Assembly (NCBI RefSeq): GCF_001006325.2
Contig: NZ_LBIA02000001.1
Coordinates: forward strand, 3,721,501-3,785,500
From: Afipia massiliensis
GTDB taxonomy: Bacteria; Pseudomonadota; Alphaproteobacteria; Rhizobiales; Xanthobacteraceae
Length of the DNA: 64,000 nucleotides
Reading direction: 5' to 3'
A model generated the notes under the pieces. The model was not told the DNA's origin and did no database searches. It saw nothing but the letters and a program-made list of their open reading frames with translations. Shown here piece by piece: positions 1-9,006 of the stretch. Every line of letters starts with the position of its first letter. Within the stretch, counting starts at the first letter, position 1. The position numbers were made by a program, and so were the translations under genes.

Positions 1-1233
1 GAAGGCCATCGCCATCTTGCTGCCTTCGAGCACGCCGGTTTGTTTCATGTCGCGTTCGAGATTCGAAATCTGGCTCTCGTCGACAAACACGAGCAGATCG
101 CCGGCATGGGTGAAATCGACCTGTGCAGCGAGGAACGTCGCCGAGGTCACACGGACCTGGCGCTTTTCCGCGAGCCACGCCAGCGTCGTCGCCAGCAGCG
201 TGCCGCCCACGCAGTAGCCTATGGTGTGGACGCGCATCTCGCCCGTGGCCTTTTCGATGACGTCCATCGCCGTCAGCGGGCCTTCGCGCATGTAATCTTC
301 GAAGGTCTTGCCGCCGAGCGTCTTGTCGGGGTTGACCCATGAGATCAGGAACACCGTGATGCCCTGATTGACGCACCACTGGACGAATGACTTCTGCCTG
401 TTGAGATCGAGAATGTAGAACTTGTTGATCCACGGCGGCACGACCAGCAATGGCGTGCGCAGGACGGTTTCCGTCGCCGGCGAATATTGAATGAGCTGCA
501 TGATCTCGTTCTGGTAGATGACCTTGCCCGGTGTCAGCGCGACATCGCGACCGACTTCGAGGTTGCCTGCGGACTGACGGATCTTGAGCGTGCCGTGTCC
601 GGCCTCGATGTCTTCCGCAAGCATCGTCATGCCGCGGACAAGGTTATCGGCATTGCTTGCCAGCGTTTGCCGAAGAACTTCCGGATTGGTCAGCACGAAG
701 TTGGACGGCGAAATCGCGTTGGTGACCTGCTGAACGTAGAACTCCGCTTTCTTGCGGGTATGCGGATCGAGGCCGTCGGCATTCTTGACGAGGTCGTTCG
801 CGCACTGCGTGGTGAGCAGATAGGCCTGCATCATGAAATCAAAAAACTGATTGGTCTTCCATTCAGGATCATGGAAACGCTTGTCGCGCGGCGACGGTTC
901 GGCCGCGGGTGTCGTTGCCTCGCCCGACAGACGGCGCGCGGCGCTGGTCAGCAAGTCCAGATAGGCCTTGCCGAACTTCATCTGCACGTCGGCGGCACGA
1001 TCCTTGTCGGAAAGCCAGTACTCGGCGACCGACGTAAACGTCTTCACCACTTCGTTGAGTTCGCCGGGTGGCCGGCCCTTTTCCTCACCGTTTTCACGCG
1101 GCTTCAGATAGGCGGAGAGGGCGCGACCGCTTGATTCAAGTGCGCGCGCAAGATTTGCCGAGAACGCCTCCGGATCGAAGCTTTTCGTGGAGCCGTTCTC
1201 GCCGGTCTTGGTGCTTAGCAGGGTGTCACTCAT
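1..1233 (-). CDS. phaC: Class I poly(3-hydroxyalkanoate) synthase, N-terminal 411 codons (3' end outside window)
   Basis: The enzyme polymerises (R)-3-hydroxyacyl-CoA into PHA storage granules in the cytoplasm. The minus strand is open from an ATG at 1233 to the window edge, 411 codons. The lipase-like box reads GYCVGGT, with the nucleophilic Cys at about residue 341, and is preceded by the alpha/beta-hydrolase stretch PPWINKFYILDL that is typical of class I synthases. Class I enzymes are about 600 residues, so roughly the last third, including the catalytic Asp and His, lies outside the window. No phaE or phaR-subunit gene is visible, which fits a class I enzyme acting alone. Its product is an intracellular carbon store fed by acetyl-CoA, which the paa and liu pathways in this window also generate. 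Confidence 0.95.
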   Translation of the reverse strand, partial: MSDTLLSTKTGENGSTKSFDPEAFSANLARALESSGRALSAYLKPRENGEEKGRPPGELNEVVKTFTSVAEYWLSDKDRAADVQMKFGKAYLDLLTSAARRLSGEATTPAAEPSPRDKRFHDPEWKTNQFFDFMMQAYLLTTQCANDLVKNADGLDPHTRKKAEFYVQQVTNAISPSNFVLTNPEVLRQTLASNADNLVRGMTMLAEDIEAGHGTLKIRQSAGNLEVGRDVALTPGKVIYQNEIMQLIQYSPATETVLRTPLLVVPPWINKFYILDLNRQKSFVQWCVNQGITVFLISWVNPDKTLGGKTFEDYMREGPLTAMDVIEKATGEMRVHTIGYCVGGTLLATTLAWLAEKRQVRVTSATFLAAQVDFTHAGDLLVFVDESQISNLERDMKQTGVLEGSKMAMAF

Positions 1234-1330
1234 CGCTTACTTCTGAACTTTCGTTTCGATCAGCCACGAACCTTGTGAGTTCGCACGATCATCATGGCAT
1301 AGTTCGGATCGGCTTGCTGATTTGCATGTG

Positions 1331-1341
1331 CTGCGTTGCGG
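1331..1341. promoter_or_regulatory. Possible PhaR-type operator upstream of phaC
   Basis: The sequence ctgcgttgcgg lies 98 bp upstream of the phaC start. It is one mismatch from the CTGC-N3-GCAG pattern I recall for PhaR repressor sites in Paracoccus and Rhodobacter. The position suits an operator. A single short near-match is weak evidence. Confidence 0.25.
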
Positions 1342-1503
1342 CATGATTAATACTTCGGTCACATTAGAGCCTCATGAACACTGTCTGCTCAGCGGCAATG
1401 ATTATCCGGGGTTAACGCTCTCCGCCGATGATAAGTTCGCATCGCCTGCCCATCCACAGAGCAGGAATCGTGCCGATCGAAACCAGAGGACGTAAATATT
1501 TCC

Positions 1504-1803
1504 GTGCGACGCCAAATGCAGCGGGTTCGGCAGTCGCCGGCTTGGGCCGGCTTGCTGCTGCTTGGCCTTGCGCTCGGCGGTTGCGCGTCCACGATCGCTG
1601 ACGCACCCTTGGTCGGGCTGCCTGCAAATACGCCAGCGCGGCCTGCAACCCCGGCAGAGTATCTGTCCGTCCATGACCTGCCGGCGCCCCGTCAGGAAAC
1701 GGTGCTGGATCAGGCCCAGCAGGACAAGCTGGAGAAGGATTTGCTCGCGGCCCGCGATCGGCAGGCCTCCGGCGCAAAGGCCGCCCAGCGCCGCACCAAC
1801 TGA
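1504..1803 (+). CDS. Small lipoprotein, function unknown
   Basis: This 99-residue protein has a GTG start; an ATG four codons downstream (1516) is a possible alternative. A basic N-terminus is followed by a hydrophobic stretch (AGLLLLGLALGGC) ending in a lipobox, with the lipidated Cys at about residue 27. The mature part is short, rich in Ala, Pro and charged residues, and probably extended or helical. I recognise no catalytic domain. It would sit in the periplasm, anchored to the inner or outer membrane. It lies alone between divergent phaC and the aminotransferase gene, separated from the latter by about 220 bp, so it is probably its own transcription unit. Confidence 0.6.
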   Translation: MRRQMQRVRQSPAWAGLLLLGLALGGCASTIADAPLVGLPANTPARPATPAEYLSVHDLPAPRQETVLDQAQQDKLEKDLLAARDRQASGAKAAQRRTN

Positions 1804-2023
1804 GATTTACGCTTCGCCGCAACCCCCGGTGGTGCTAAAAAGACCACGATTCAATCGCAAAAATGCAAATTCTGGTGCGGGTCCTCCCGCATTGCGTCCG
1901 AATCCGCGTAATATGCTGAAATTCCGCACCTTCTAACCACCGTGCCGAATTCCACTTCGGTGCAAAACACGTTACTGATCTCGTCTGTTACCGCCGGTTT
2001 TACCGGCCTTCGGAGCCCGACCC

Positions 2024-3241
2024 ATGGAAGAGTTTTACCGTATCCGCCGTCTGCCGCCTTACGTGTTCGAGCAAGTCAATCGGGCCAAGGCGGCCGCGCG
2101 GAACGCCGGGGCCGACATCATCGATCTCGGGATGGGAAATCCGGACCTGCCGACACCGCCGCATGTGATCGAAAAGCTTAAAGAGACACTCGGCAAGCCG
2201 CGGACCGACCGGTATTCGGCATCGAAGGGTATTACAGGCCTGCGTCGTGCGCAGGCTGCCTATTACGAGCGCCGTTTCGGCGTGAAACTCAATCCGGAAA
2301 CCCAGGTCGTTGCGACACTCGGTTCCAAGGAAGGCTTCGCCAACGTTGCGCAGGCGATCACGTCGCCCGGTGACGTGGTGCTGGTGCCGAACCCAAGCTA
2401 TCCGATCCACGCCTTCGGCTTCCTGATGGCGGGCGGTGTGGTTCGCTCTGTTCCTGCCGAGCCGACTCCAGAACTGTTCAGCGCGCTCGAGAAGGCGATC
2501 ATCCACTCGATCCCCAAGCCGATTGCGATGATCGCGTGTTATCCGTCGAACCCGACGGCTTATGTCGCCTCACTTGATTTCTACAAGGACCTCGTCGCGT
2601 TCGCGAAGAAGCACGAGATATTCATTCTGTCCGATCTGGCCTATGCGGAGCTTTATTTCGACGGCGTGCCGCCGCCATCCGTTTTGCAGGTGCCGGGTGC
2701 AATCGATGTCACGGTCGAATTCACGTCGATGTCGAAGACGTTCTCGATGGCCGGCTGGCGCATGGGCTTTGCGGTGGGCAATGAGCGGATCATCGCTGCG
2801 CTGACCCGCGTCAAATCATACCTCGACTACGGTGCGTTCACACCGGTTCAGGTCGCAGCCACGGCTGCGCTGAATGGTCCGCAGGATTGCATCAAGGAAA
2901 TGCGTGACACCTACCGCAAGCGCCGCGACGTGCTGGTGGAAACCTTTGGCCGCGCGGGCTGGGATATTCCGCCGCCGGCTGCGTCAATGTTCGCCTGGGC
3001 GCCGTTGCCGGAGAAGTTTCGCGAAGTCGGCAGCATGCAGTTCGCCACACTCATGGTGGAAAAATCCGGTGTCGTTGTGTCGCCCGGCGTCGCCTTCGGC
3101 GAGCATGGCGAGGGCTATGTCCGCATCGCGATGGTGGAAAACGAGCAGCGCATTCGCCAGGCCGCCCGCAATATCCGGCGCTTCCTTGAAACTGGCGTTG
3201 AATCGTTGCACAACGTGGTTCCGCTCGCCAATCGGCGGTAA
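2024..3241 (+). CDS. alaC: Class I PLP aminotransferase, AlaC-like
   Basis: This cytoplasmic class I aminotransferase has 405 residues, the normal family length. It aligns over its whole length with E. coli AlaC as I remember it (RLPPYVF near the N-terminus, MGNPD, SKEGFA, VPNPSYPIH, PSNPTA, GWRMGF). The PLP lysine is at about residue 238 in SMSKTFSMAGWRMGF, with the supporting Asn-Pro at 176 and Asp at 204. The likely reaction is pyruvate plus glutamate to alanine plus 2-oxoglutarate. Many relatives are annotated as LL-diaminopimelate or aspartate aminotransferases, and substrate choice cannot be read from sequence alone. Homoserine dehydrogenase starts 24 bp downstream, so the two probably share a transcript for amino-acid synthesis. 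Confidence 0.88.
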   Translation: MEEFYRIRRLPPYVFEQVNRAKAAARNAGADIIDLGMGNPDLPTPPHVIEKLKETLGKPRTDRYSASKGITGLRRAQAAYYERRFGVKLNPETQVVATLGSKEGFANVAQAITSPGDVVLVPNPSYPIHAFGFLMAGGVVRSVPAEPTPELFSALEKAIIHSIPKPIAMIACYPSNPTAYVASLDFYKDLVAFAKKHEIFILSDLAYAELYFDGVPPPSVLQVPGAIDVTVEFTSMSKTFSMAGWRMGFAVGNERIIAALTRVKSYLDYGAFTPVQVAATAALNGPQDCIKEMRDTYRKRRDVLVETFGRAGWDIPPPAASMFAWAPLPEKFREVGSMQFATLMVEKSGVVVSPGVAFGEHGEGYVRIAMVENEQRIRQAARNIRRFLETGVESLHNVVPLANRR

Positions 3242-3265
3242 TTTTTCCGGCAGGTTTTCAGCACA

Positions 3266-4588
3266 ATGGTCGCACCACTCAAGGTGGGTATCGCGGGCCT
3301 CGGCACCGTGGGTGCCGAGGTAGTCCGCCTGATCGAAAGTCAGAGCAGGGTCTTGTCGGCGCGGTGTGGCCGTGGCGTCCGGGTTGTCGCAGTGTCAGCG
3401 CGTTCAAAAGCCAAGAAGCGCGGGCTCAATCTGCGCGGCCTCGAGTGGGCGAAGAACCCGCTGGCGCTCGCCAACGATCCGAAGATCGACTGCTTCGTCG
3501 AACTGATGGGCGGTTCCGGTGAACCGGCGTTGTCGGCGATCGAAGCGGCTCTGCGGAACGGCAAATCGGTGGTCACCGCGAACAAGGCGCTGATCGCCAA
3601 GCACGGTTCTCGCTTGGCTGCGCTGGCCGAAAAACACGGCGGTGCACTGAACTACGAAGCGGCGGTGGGGGCAGCGATCCCCGTCATCAAGACGCTGCGC
3701 GAAGGTCTCGCCGGCACCGACATTCATCGCGTCTACGGCATTCTCAACGGCACCTGCAACTACATCCTGACCCGGATGGAGCGCGAGGGATTGTCGTTCG
3801 CGGAATGCCTCAAGGATGCGCAGCGGCTCGGCTATGCCGAGGCCAATCCGTCTTTCGACGTCGATGGACATGACACCGCGCAGAAGCTCGCCATTCTCGC
3901 GAGCCTTGCGTTCGGCACCAAAGTCAATCAGAGCGCGGTTTACGTCGAAGGCATTTCATCGATTGCGCCGGAAGATTTGCGCGCAGCCGAGGAACTTGGC
4001 TATCGCGTCAAACTGCTTGGCGTCGCGGTGCGGACCGAGTCCGGTATCGAACAGCGCGTGCATCCGACCATGGTGCCGAAGTCATCCTCGATTGCGCAGG
4101 TTATGGACGTGACCAATGCGGTCACCATCGACGGCGAGGGATTTCCGCCGATCACGCTGGTCGGTCCCGGCGCTGGCGGTGCCGCGACCGCTTCGGCGGT
4201 GCTCGCCGACATCGCGGATGTCGCACGTGGTATTCGTGCTGCGCCGTTCGGACGGCCGACTGCGAAGCTGAAAACCACAACCAAGGCGCCGATGAAGCGT
4301 CATGAAGGCGGCTACTATATTCGCCTGATGGCGCGCGACCTTGCTGGAACGGCTGCGACCATCGCGACGCGTCTCGCCGAGCAGAAAATTTCCATTGAAT
4401 CGATCGTGCAGCGTCATCCTGATGGCACAGTCGAACCGACAAATACGCGCGGCAAACCATCGCCGGTGCCTGTCATCCTCATTACCTACGCCACCACTGA
4501 GGATGCGGTGCGCCGTGCCCTGCATGCCGTCCAGCAAGATCGGGTGATAACCGGCCGTCCGCAGGTCATCCGCATCGAAAAGAACTGA
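3266..4588 (+). CDS. hom: Homoserine dehydrogenase
   Basis: It reduces aspartate-semialdehyde to homoserine with NAD(P)H, the branch-point step toward threonine and methionine. The protein has 440 residues. It carries an N-terminal Rossmann motif GLGTVG at residues 11-16, the signature GILNGTCNYIL, and the catalytic segment EANPSFDVDGHDTAQKL. A C-terminal ACT-type region (about 350-430, from GYYIRLMARDLAGT) suggests feedback control by threonine, as is usual for monofunctional bacterial enzymes of this length. It follows the AlaC-like gene by 24 bp and precedes glpX by 53 bp. Confidence 0.96.
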   Translation: MVAPLKVGIAGLGTVGAEVVRLIESQSRVLSARCGRGVRVVAVSARSKAKKRGLNLRGLEWAKNPLALANDPKIDCFVELMGGSGEPALSAIEAALRNGKSVVTANKALIAKHGSRLAALAEKHGGALNYEAAVGAAIPVIKTLREGLAGTDIHRVYGILNGTCNYILTRMEREGLSFAECLKDAQRLGYAEANPSFDVDGHDTAQKLAILASLAFGTKVNQSAVYVEGISSIAPEDLRAAEELGYRVKLLGVAVRTESGIEQRVHPTMVPKSSSIAQVMDVTNAVTIDGEGFPPITLVGPGAGGAATASAVLADIADVARGIRAAPFGRPTAKLKTTTKAPMKRHEGGYYIRLMARDLAGTAATIATRLAEQKISIESIVQRHPDGTVEPTNTRGKPSPVPVILITYATTEDAVRRALHAVQQDRVITGRPQVIRIEKN

Positions 4589-4641
4589 TAGGGTCCGGTC
4601 AGCCGGGTCCGTCGCCACGTTGTTGTCTTGGGAGTTAGCCT

Positions 4642-5640
4642 ATGTCCGTTACGATTTCCGTTCCGCCGCAGCTTCTGCTGGAACGCATTCTCACACTCGA
4701 AATCGTGCGCGTGACTGAGCGTGCCGCCGTATCCGCTGCGCGCCTCCGGGGCCACGGCAACGAGAAAGCCGCCGACCAGGCGGCGGTGGACGCCATGCGG
4801 CGCGAGCTCAACAAGATTCCAATTCAGGGCACCGTCGTGATCGGCGAAGGCGAACGCGACGAAGCGCCGATGCTGTTCATCGGTGAAAAGGTCGGCTCGG
4901 ATGCCGGTCCGGAAGTCGATATCGCGGTCGATCCGCTCGAAGGCACCACGCTGTGCGCCAAGAACATGCCGGGCGCGATTGCGACCATGGCGATGGCGGA
5001 AGGCGGCACGCTGCTGAATGCCCCGGACGTCTATATGCAGAAGATCGCCATCGGTCCCGGCTACCCGAAGCATGTTGTGGAACTGGATGCATCGCCTGCC
5101 GAAAACATTCGTCGCCTTGCACGCGCCAAGGACGTGCATCCGTCAGCGATCACGGCGCTTGTGCTTGATCGTCCGCGCCACGCTGACATCATCAACGCGA
5201 TCCGCAGCACAGGCGCGGCTGTGCGCCTGATCACCGACGGCGACGTTGCGGGCGTGATCCATACCGCAGACCCGGACAACACCGGCGTCGACATCTACAT
5301 GGGCACCGGTGGCGCGCCGGAAGGCGTGCTGGCTGCGGCCGCGCTGCGCTGCATCGGCGGCCAAATGCAGTGTCGTCTCATTCTCGATACTGACGAGAAG
5401 CGCGAGCGCGCTCTGAAGATGGGTGTGACCGACCCCAAGATGATCTACGGCATCGAGGACATGGCGCGCGGCGATTGCCTGTTCGCGGCGACCGGTGTGA
5501 CTGACGGCTCGCTGCTGTCCGGCGTCAAATTCCGCAAGAACGTCATCGAAACCGAGACCGTCGTGATGCGCTCGGTCACCGGCACCGTTCGCATCATCAA
5601 GGGCGAACATCGCCAGTTCGAGAAATTCCACCTCGATTGA
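4642..5640 (+). CDS. glpX: Class II fructose-1,6-bisphosphatase
   Basis: GlpX-type phosphatase hydrolysing fructose-1,6-bisphosphate to fructose-6-phosphate in gluconeogenesis, and also in the Calvin cycle where that operates. It has 332 residues. Metal- and substrate-binding segments are clear: GEGERDEAPM near residue 75, VDPLEGTTLCAKN near 95, and the DGD and GTGGAPEG loops in the middle. The ATG has a GGAG ribosome site 7 bp upstream. Catabolism of phenylacetate and leucine (elsewhere in the window) yields C2 and C4 acyl-CoAs, so a gluconeogenic phosphatase is metabolically consistent, although genomic linkage here is only proximity. Confidence 0.95.
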   Translation: MSVTISVPPQLLLERILTLEIVRVTERAAVSAARLRGHGNEKAADQAAVDAMRRELNKIPIQGTVVIGEGERDEAPMLFIGEKVGSDAGPEVDIAVDPLEGTTLCAKNMPGAIATMAMAEGGTLLNAPDVYMQKIAIGPGYPKHVVELDASPAENIRRLARAKDVHPSAITALVLDRPRHADIINAIRSTGAAVRLITDGDVAGVIHTADPDNTGVDIYMGTGGAPEGVLAAAALRCIGGQMQCRLILDTDEKRERALKMGVTDPKMIYGIEDMARGDCLFAATGVTDGSLLSGVKFRKNVIETETVVMRSVTGTVRIIKGEHRQFEKFHLD

Positions 5641-5654
5641 GCAGGGCATAATCC

Positions 5655-6104
5655 ATGACTGACCGCGTTGTCATCCGGCCTCTTCGCGTGGATGAGCGCG
5701 AAGCGTGGGAGCCTTTGTGGGCCGGCTATCTCAAGTTCTACAAAGCCACCGTTCCGGCTGAGACGACTGCCGTGACGTGGCAGCGCTTTCACGACGATGC
5801 GGAGCCGATGTACGTGCTCGGTGCATTCGTCGATGAAAAGCTGACCGGTATTGTCCATTTCCTTTACCACCGCTCATGCTGGACGGTCGGCAACTATTGC
5901 TATCTGCAGGATCTGTTCGTGAACGCAGGTGCGCGCGGGCATGGCGTGGGCCGCAAGCTGATCGAGGCCGTCTATGAGAAGGCCAAGGCCGCCGGTGCGA
6001 GCAGGGTGCACTGGCTGACGCAGTTCGAAAACGCGCGCGCACAGATTCTGTATGACGAAGTCGCCGATCGGTCGGGCTTCATGCAATACCGCAAGATTCT
6101 CTGA
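5655..6104 (+). CDS. GNAT-family N-acetyltransferase
   Basis: This 149-residue protein is a single GNAT domain. Motif A, which binds the acetyl-CoA pyrophosphate, reads DLFVNAGARGHGVGRKLIE at about residues 90-108. The C-terminal part (HWLTQFENARAQILYDEV) matches motif B, whose Asn-Ala and Tyr help acceptor release. The acceptor is unknown. It begins 14 bp after glpX and ends 8 bp before the HAD gene, so the three are probably cotranscribed. The tight spacing does not by itself reveal the substrate. Confidence 0.85.
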   Translation: MTDRVVIRPLRVDEREAWEPLWAGYLKFYKATVPAETTAVTWQRFHDDAEPMYVLGAFVDEKLTGIVHFLYHRSCWTVGNYCYLQDLFVNAGARGHGVGRKLIEAVYEKAKAAGASRVHWLTQFENARAQILYDEVADRSGFMQYRKIL

Positions 6105-6112
6105 GGAGTTCG

Positions 6113-6823
6113 ATGTCCGAGATCAAGGCGCTGGTGTTCGATGTCTTCGGGACCGTGGTCGATTGGCGAACCAGCCTGATCGATAATTTCATCGCATGGG
6201 GCAAGGCGAAGGGCATCAAGGGCGACTGGACCGCGCTGGTCGATGGGTGGCGTGGCGCGTATATGCCGTCGATGGACGAGGTTCGCAAACATCCGGAGCG
6301 GGGCTTCGTGATCCTCGACGACCTGCAGCGGCAGTCGATCGAGCCGCTCACCGCAAAACTCGGCATCACCGGTCTGACGCCGGCCGATTTCGATTATCTC
6401 ACCCGAGGCTGGCACAGCCTCAATCCCTGGCCGGACAGTGTCAGCGGCCTGACACGGCTGAAGACAAAGTTCATCATCAGTCCGCTGTCCAACGGCAACG
6501 TCGCGCTTCTGACCAACATGGCGAAGCATGCCGGCCTGCCGTGGGATCTGGTGCTGAGCGCCGAGATTTTCCGCCATTACAAGCCTGATCCCGAAGCCTA
6601 TCTGGGCGCAGCGAAGATTCTCGGTCTTGCGCCGGCGCAGGTGATGATGGTCGCCGCTCACAATAACGATCTGGCGGCGGCGCAGGCGCTCGGCCTGAAG
6701 ACGGCTTTTGTGCCGCGCATCACGGAGTATGGTCCGTTTCAGAACCGTGATTTCAAGGCCGAGGGAAACTGGGATTTCGTCGTCAAGGATTTCAACGACC
6801 TCGCCGACAAGCTCGGCTGCTAA
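6113..6823 (+). CDS. HAD-superfamily hydrolase, haloacid dehalogenase type II-like
   Basis: This 236-residue cytoplasmic protein has the HAD core. The nucleophile Asp10 and Thr14 are in VFDVFGTVVDWR, motif 2 is in SPLSNGN, the motif 3 Lys is in FRHYKPDPEAY, and motif 4 is AAHNNDLAAA. Overall pattern and length match L-2-haloacid dehalogenases (type II), which hydrolyse 2-haloalkanoic acids. However, motif 4 reads AAHNND rather than the SSNxWD form found in proven dehalogenases. Many proteins annotated this way are phosphatases of unknown substrate, so I would not claim dehalogenation. A GAGGAG ribosome site precedes the ATG. Confidence 0.8.
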   Translation: MSEIKALVFDVFGTVVDWRTSLIDNFIAWGKAKGIKGDWTALVDGWRGAYMPSMDEVRKHPERGFVILDDLQRQSIEPLTAKLGITGLTPADFDYLTRGWHSLNPWPDSVSGLTRLKTKFIISPLSNGNVALLTNMAKHAGLPWDLVLSAEIFRHYKPDPEAYLGAAKILGLAPAQVMMVAAHNNDLAAAQALGLKTAFVPRITEYGPFQNRDFKAEGNWDFVVKDFNDLADKLGC

Positions 6824-6880
6824 GCTCGTCGCGGCGAATCATTGAACGTTGACGCTTCGTGCTTACCTGCGGAAGGCATC

Positions 6881-8722
6881 ATGACGCTCCCTGCATCCGC
6901 ATTGCCTGCTGAGTCGGTCCCGGCCTTCCTTGGCGTGACCCGGTCCGCGACCGGCCGCGTGTGGCGCGACCGGCTGGATCCGCGCGGCGCGGCGAGGGCG
7001 CTTGCCATCGCGCAGCGTTATCAGGTGCCCGAAATGCTGGCGCGGATCATTGCTGGCCGTGGCATTGACATCGATGCCGTCGATGATTTCCTCGATCCGA
7101 CCATTCGTAAACTGATGCCCGACCCTTTGACGGTGACGGAAATGGAAGCCGCTGCGAAACGCATTGCCGATGCGGCGGCGCGCGGCGAGAAGGTTGCGAT
7201 CTTCGGTGACTATGACGTGGACGGTGCGACCTCGGCGGCGCTGCTGACCTGGCATTTGCGTCATTGCGGGCTCGATCCGCTGATCCATATTCCCGACCGC
7301 ATCTTCGAAGGCTACGGCCCCAATGTCGAAGCGGTGCGAGGGCTTGCCAACAAGGGCGCGACGCTGCTGGTCACGGTCGATTGCGGCACCACAAGCATCG
7401 AGCCGCTTGCGGAAGCCAAGCGCCTCGGCATGGACGTGGTCGTGATCGATCATCACCAGTGCGGTGATGAACTTCCCGTGGTGGATGCGCTGGTCAATCC
7501 GAACCGGCTCGACGATCTATCGGGCCTTGGGCATCTCGCCGCTGTCGGTCTTGTGTTCGTTACGCTGGTGGCTGTGAACCGCGAGTTGCGCGCCCGTAAT
7601 TTCTGGAGCGATGTGCGGCCCGAACCAAATCTGCTTGATGCGCTCCACCATGTCGCACTCGGCACCGTCGCCGACGTCGCTTCTCTGACCGGACTCAATC
7701 GCGCTTTCGTCGCCAAGGGATTGATCGCGCTGCGACGCCGGGATCACGTCGGCCACACCGCGTTGATGGATGTCTCCCGGCTCAGCGGCCCGCCTGAGGC
7801 TTGGCATCTCGGATTCATGCTGGGTCCACGCATCAATGCGGGCGGCCGTATCGGACGCGCCGACCTGGGCGTGCGATTGCTGCTCGAAGGCGATATCTCG
7901 GAAGCTGCCCGGATCGCTGCTGAACTGGATCGTCTCAACACTGAGCGCCGCGTGATCGAGCAGATGGCGGAAGCGCAGGCCGAGGCGGAAGCGCTGGCGT
8001 CGCTCGGACTCGACGACAAGGGCTCTGTGATCGTTACGGCTTCCGAGGGCTGGCACCCGGGCGTGGTCGGTCTTGTGGCGTCACGGCTCAAGGAGAAGTT
8101 TTCGCGACCAGCTTTTGCCATTGCGCTGGAACCCGGCGGCATCGGCACAGGCTCGGGCCGCTCCATTCCGGGCGTCGATCTTGGCAAGGTGGTGCGCGAG
8201 GCGGTGAATGAAGGAATTCTGCTGAAGGGCGGCGGGCATGCGATGGCCGCGGGCGTGACGCTGAAGAAGGAGAACCTCGCGGAGTTTCGGGCGTTTGTCG
8301 AAACAGCGCTGGCCGCGACCGTTGCCGACGCGCGGCATGCGAATGAGCTGTTCATCGACGGTGCCGTCAGCGCGCGCGCGGTGACCACTGATTTCGTCAA
8401 CACCATGAACCGCGCCGGACCGTATGGCGCAGGCAATCCCGAACCGCTGATCGCGTTGCCGTCACACCAACTGGTTTTCGCGGATGAAGTGGGACAGGCG
8501 CATCTGCGTCTGCGATTCAAGTCCGGCGACGGTTCTTTCGTCAATGGCATCGCGTTCCGTTCGATCGGTCAGAAACTCGGCAATGCGCTGATCGAAAATC
8601 GCGGACAGATGTTGCATGTCGCGGGATCGCTCACGGTCGATCGCTGGCAGGGCTCCGAGCGCGTGCAGATGCGTGTGACGGATGTGGCCGTGCCTGATCT
8701 GGGGCCTAGCGTTATTCGCTAG
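6881..8722 (+). CDS. recJ: Single-stranded-DNA-specific exonuclease RecJ
   Basis: RecJ is a 5'-to-3' ssDNA exonuclease for recombination and mismatch repair. I chose the ATG at 6881 because GGAAGG lies 4 bp upstream; the frame is open to a TTG at 6842, which has no such site. The protein then has 613 residues, normal for the order. DHH-family motifs are present: GDYDVDGATSAAL, VDCGTT and VIDHHQ bind the metals. DHHA1 motifs (GWHPGVVGLVASRLKEKF and GGGHAMAAG) and a C-terminal OB-like region follow. A 9-bp hairpin overlaps the stop codon. Confidence 0.95.
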   Translation: MTLPASALPAESVPAFLGVTRSATGRVWRDRLDPRGAARALAIAQRYQVPEMLARIIAGRGIDIDAVDDFLDPTIRKLMPDPLTVTEMEAAAKRIADAAARGEKVAIFGDYDVDGATSAALLTWHLRHCGLDPLIHIPDRIFEGYGPNVEAVRGLANKGATLLVTVDCGTTSIEPLAEAKRLGMDVVVIDHHQCGDELPVVDALVNPNRLDDLSGLGHLAAVGLVFVTLVAVNRELRARNFWSDVRPEPNLLDALHHVALGTVADVASLTGLNRAFVAKGLIALRRRDHVGHTALMDVSRLSGPPEAWHLGFMLGPRINAGGRIGRADLGVRLLLEGDISEAARIAAELDRLNTERRVIEQMAEAQAEAEALASLGLDDKGSVIVTASEGWHPGVVGLVASRLKEKFSRPAFAIALEPGGIGTGSGRSIPGVDLGKVVREAVNEGILLKGGGHAMAAGVTLKKENLAEFRAFVETALAATVADARHANELFIDGAVSARAVTTDFVNTMNRAGPYGAGNPEPLIALPSHQLVFADEVGQAHLRLRFKSGDGSFVNGIAFRSIGQKLGNALIENRGQMLHVAGSLTVDRWQGSERVQMRVTDVAVPDLGPSVIR

Positions 8723-8725
8723 GCC
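8703..8725 (+). terminator. Terminator-like hairpin at the recJ stop
   Basis: A perfect 9-bp stem ggcctagcg/cgctaggcc with a ttatt loop straddles the recJ stop codon. Only a weak T-rich tail follows, so intrinsic termination is possible but not certain. Confidence 0.45.
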
Positions 8726-8795
8726 TCATTCCTGAGCGCGCAACGCACCTCTGGATGACGATCTCGGTGATGGGACATGCGCACAATCTCTGCGC

Positions 8796-8919
8796 GTCGT
8801 CCCCGCGCAGGCGGGACCCATACTCCCTGAGTTCTCGATTTGAGGGAGATGCTGGAGCGATCTTCTCGCCATCATCACATCGTTTAGTGGTTATGGGTCC
8901 CCGCCTGCGCGGGGACGAC
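8796..8919. repeat. Palindromic intergenic element, copy 1
   Basis: A 124-bp unit is bounded by near-perfect inverted arms: gtcgtccccgcgcaggcggg on the left and its complement, with one extra G, on the right. The interior reads tctcgatttgagg, tggagcgatctt, tggttatgggtcc. A second copy with the same order lies at 9554-9678. It has no reading frame of note. It resembles the abundant 'cgtcgtccccgc' intergenic palindromes I associate with Bradyrhizobiaceae genomes. Confidence 0.85.
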
Positions 8920-9006
8920 GAATGAATGTGACGTGACAGCGTGTGTCACTTCGACTTCCAGATTCAATTTTCAAACAGCCACTACATTCACGCACGCGCC
9001 ATCGTT

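Noticed and set aside
1942-2023. Riboswitch upstream of the aminotransferase gene
   Set aside because: Only a short gccggttttaccggc hairpin is visible; no conserved SAM, lysine or glycine riboswitch core was recognised.
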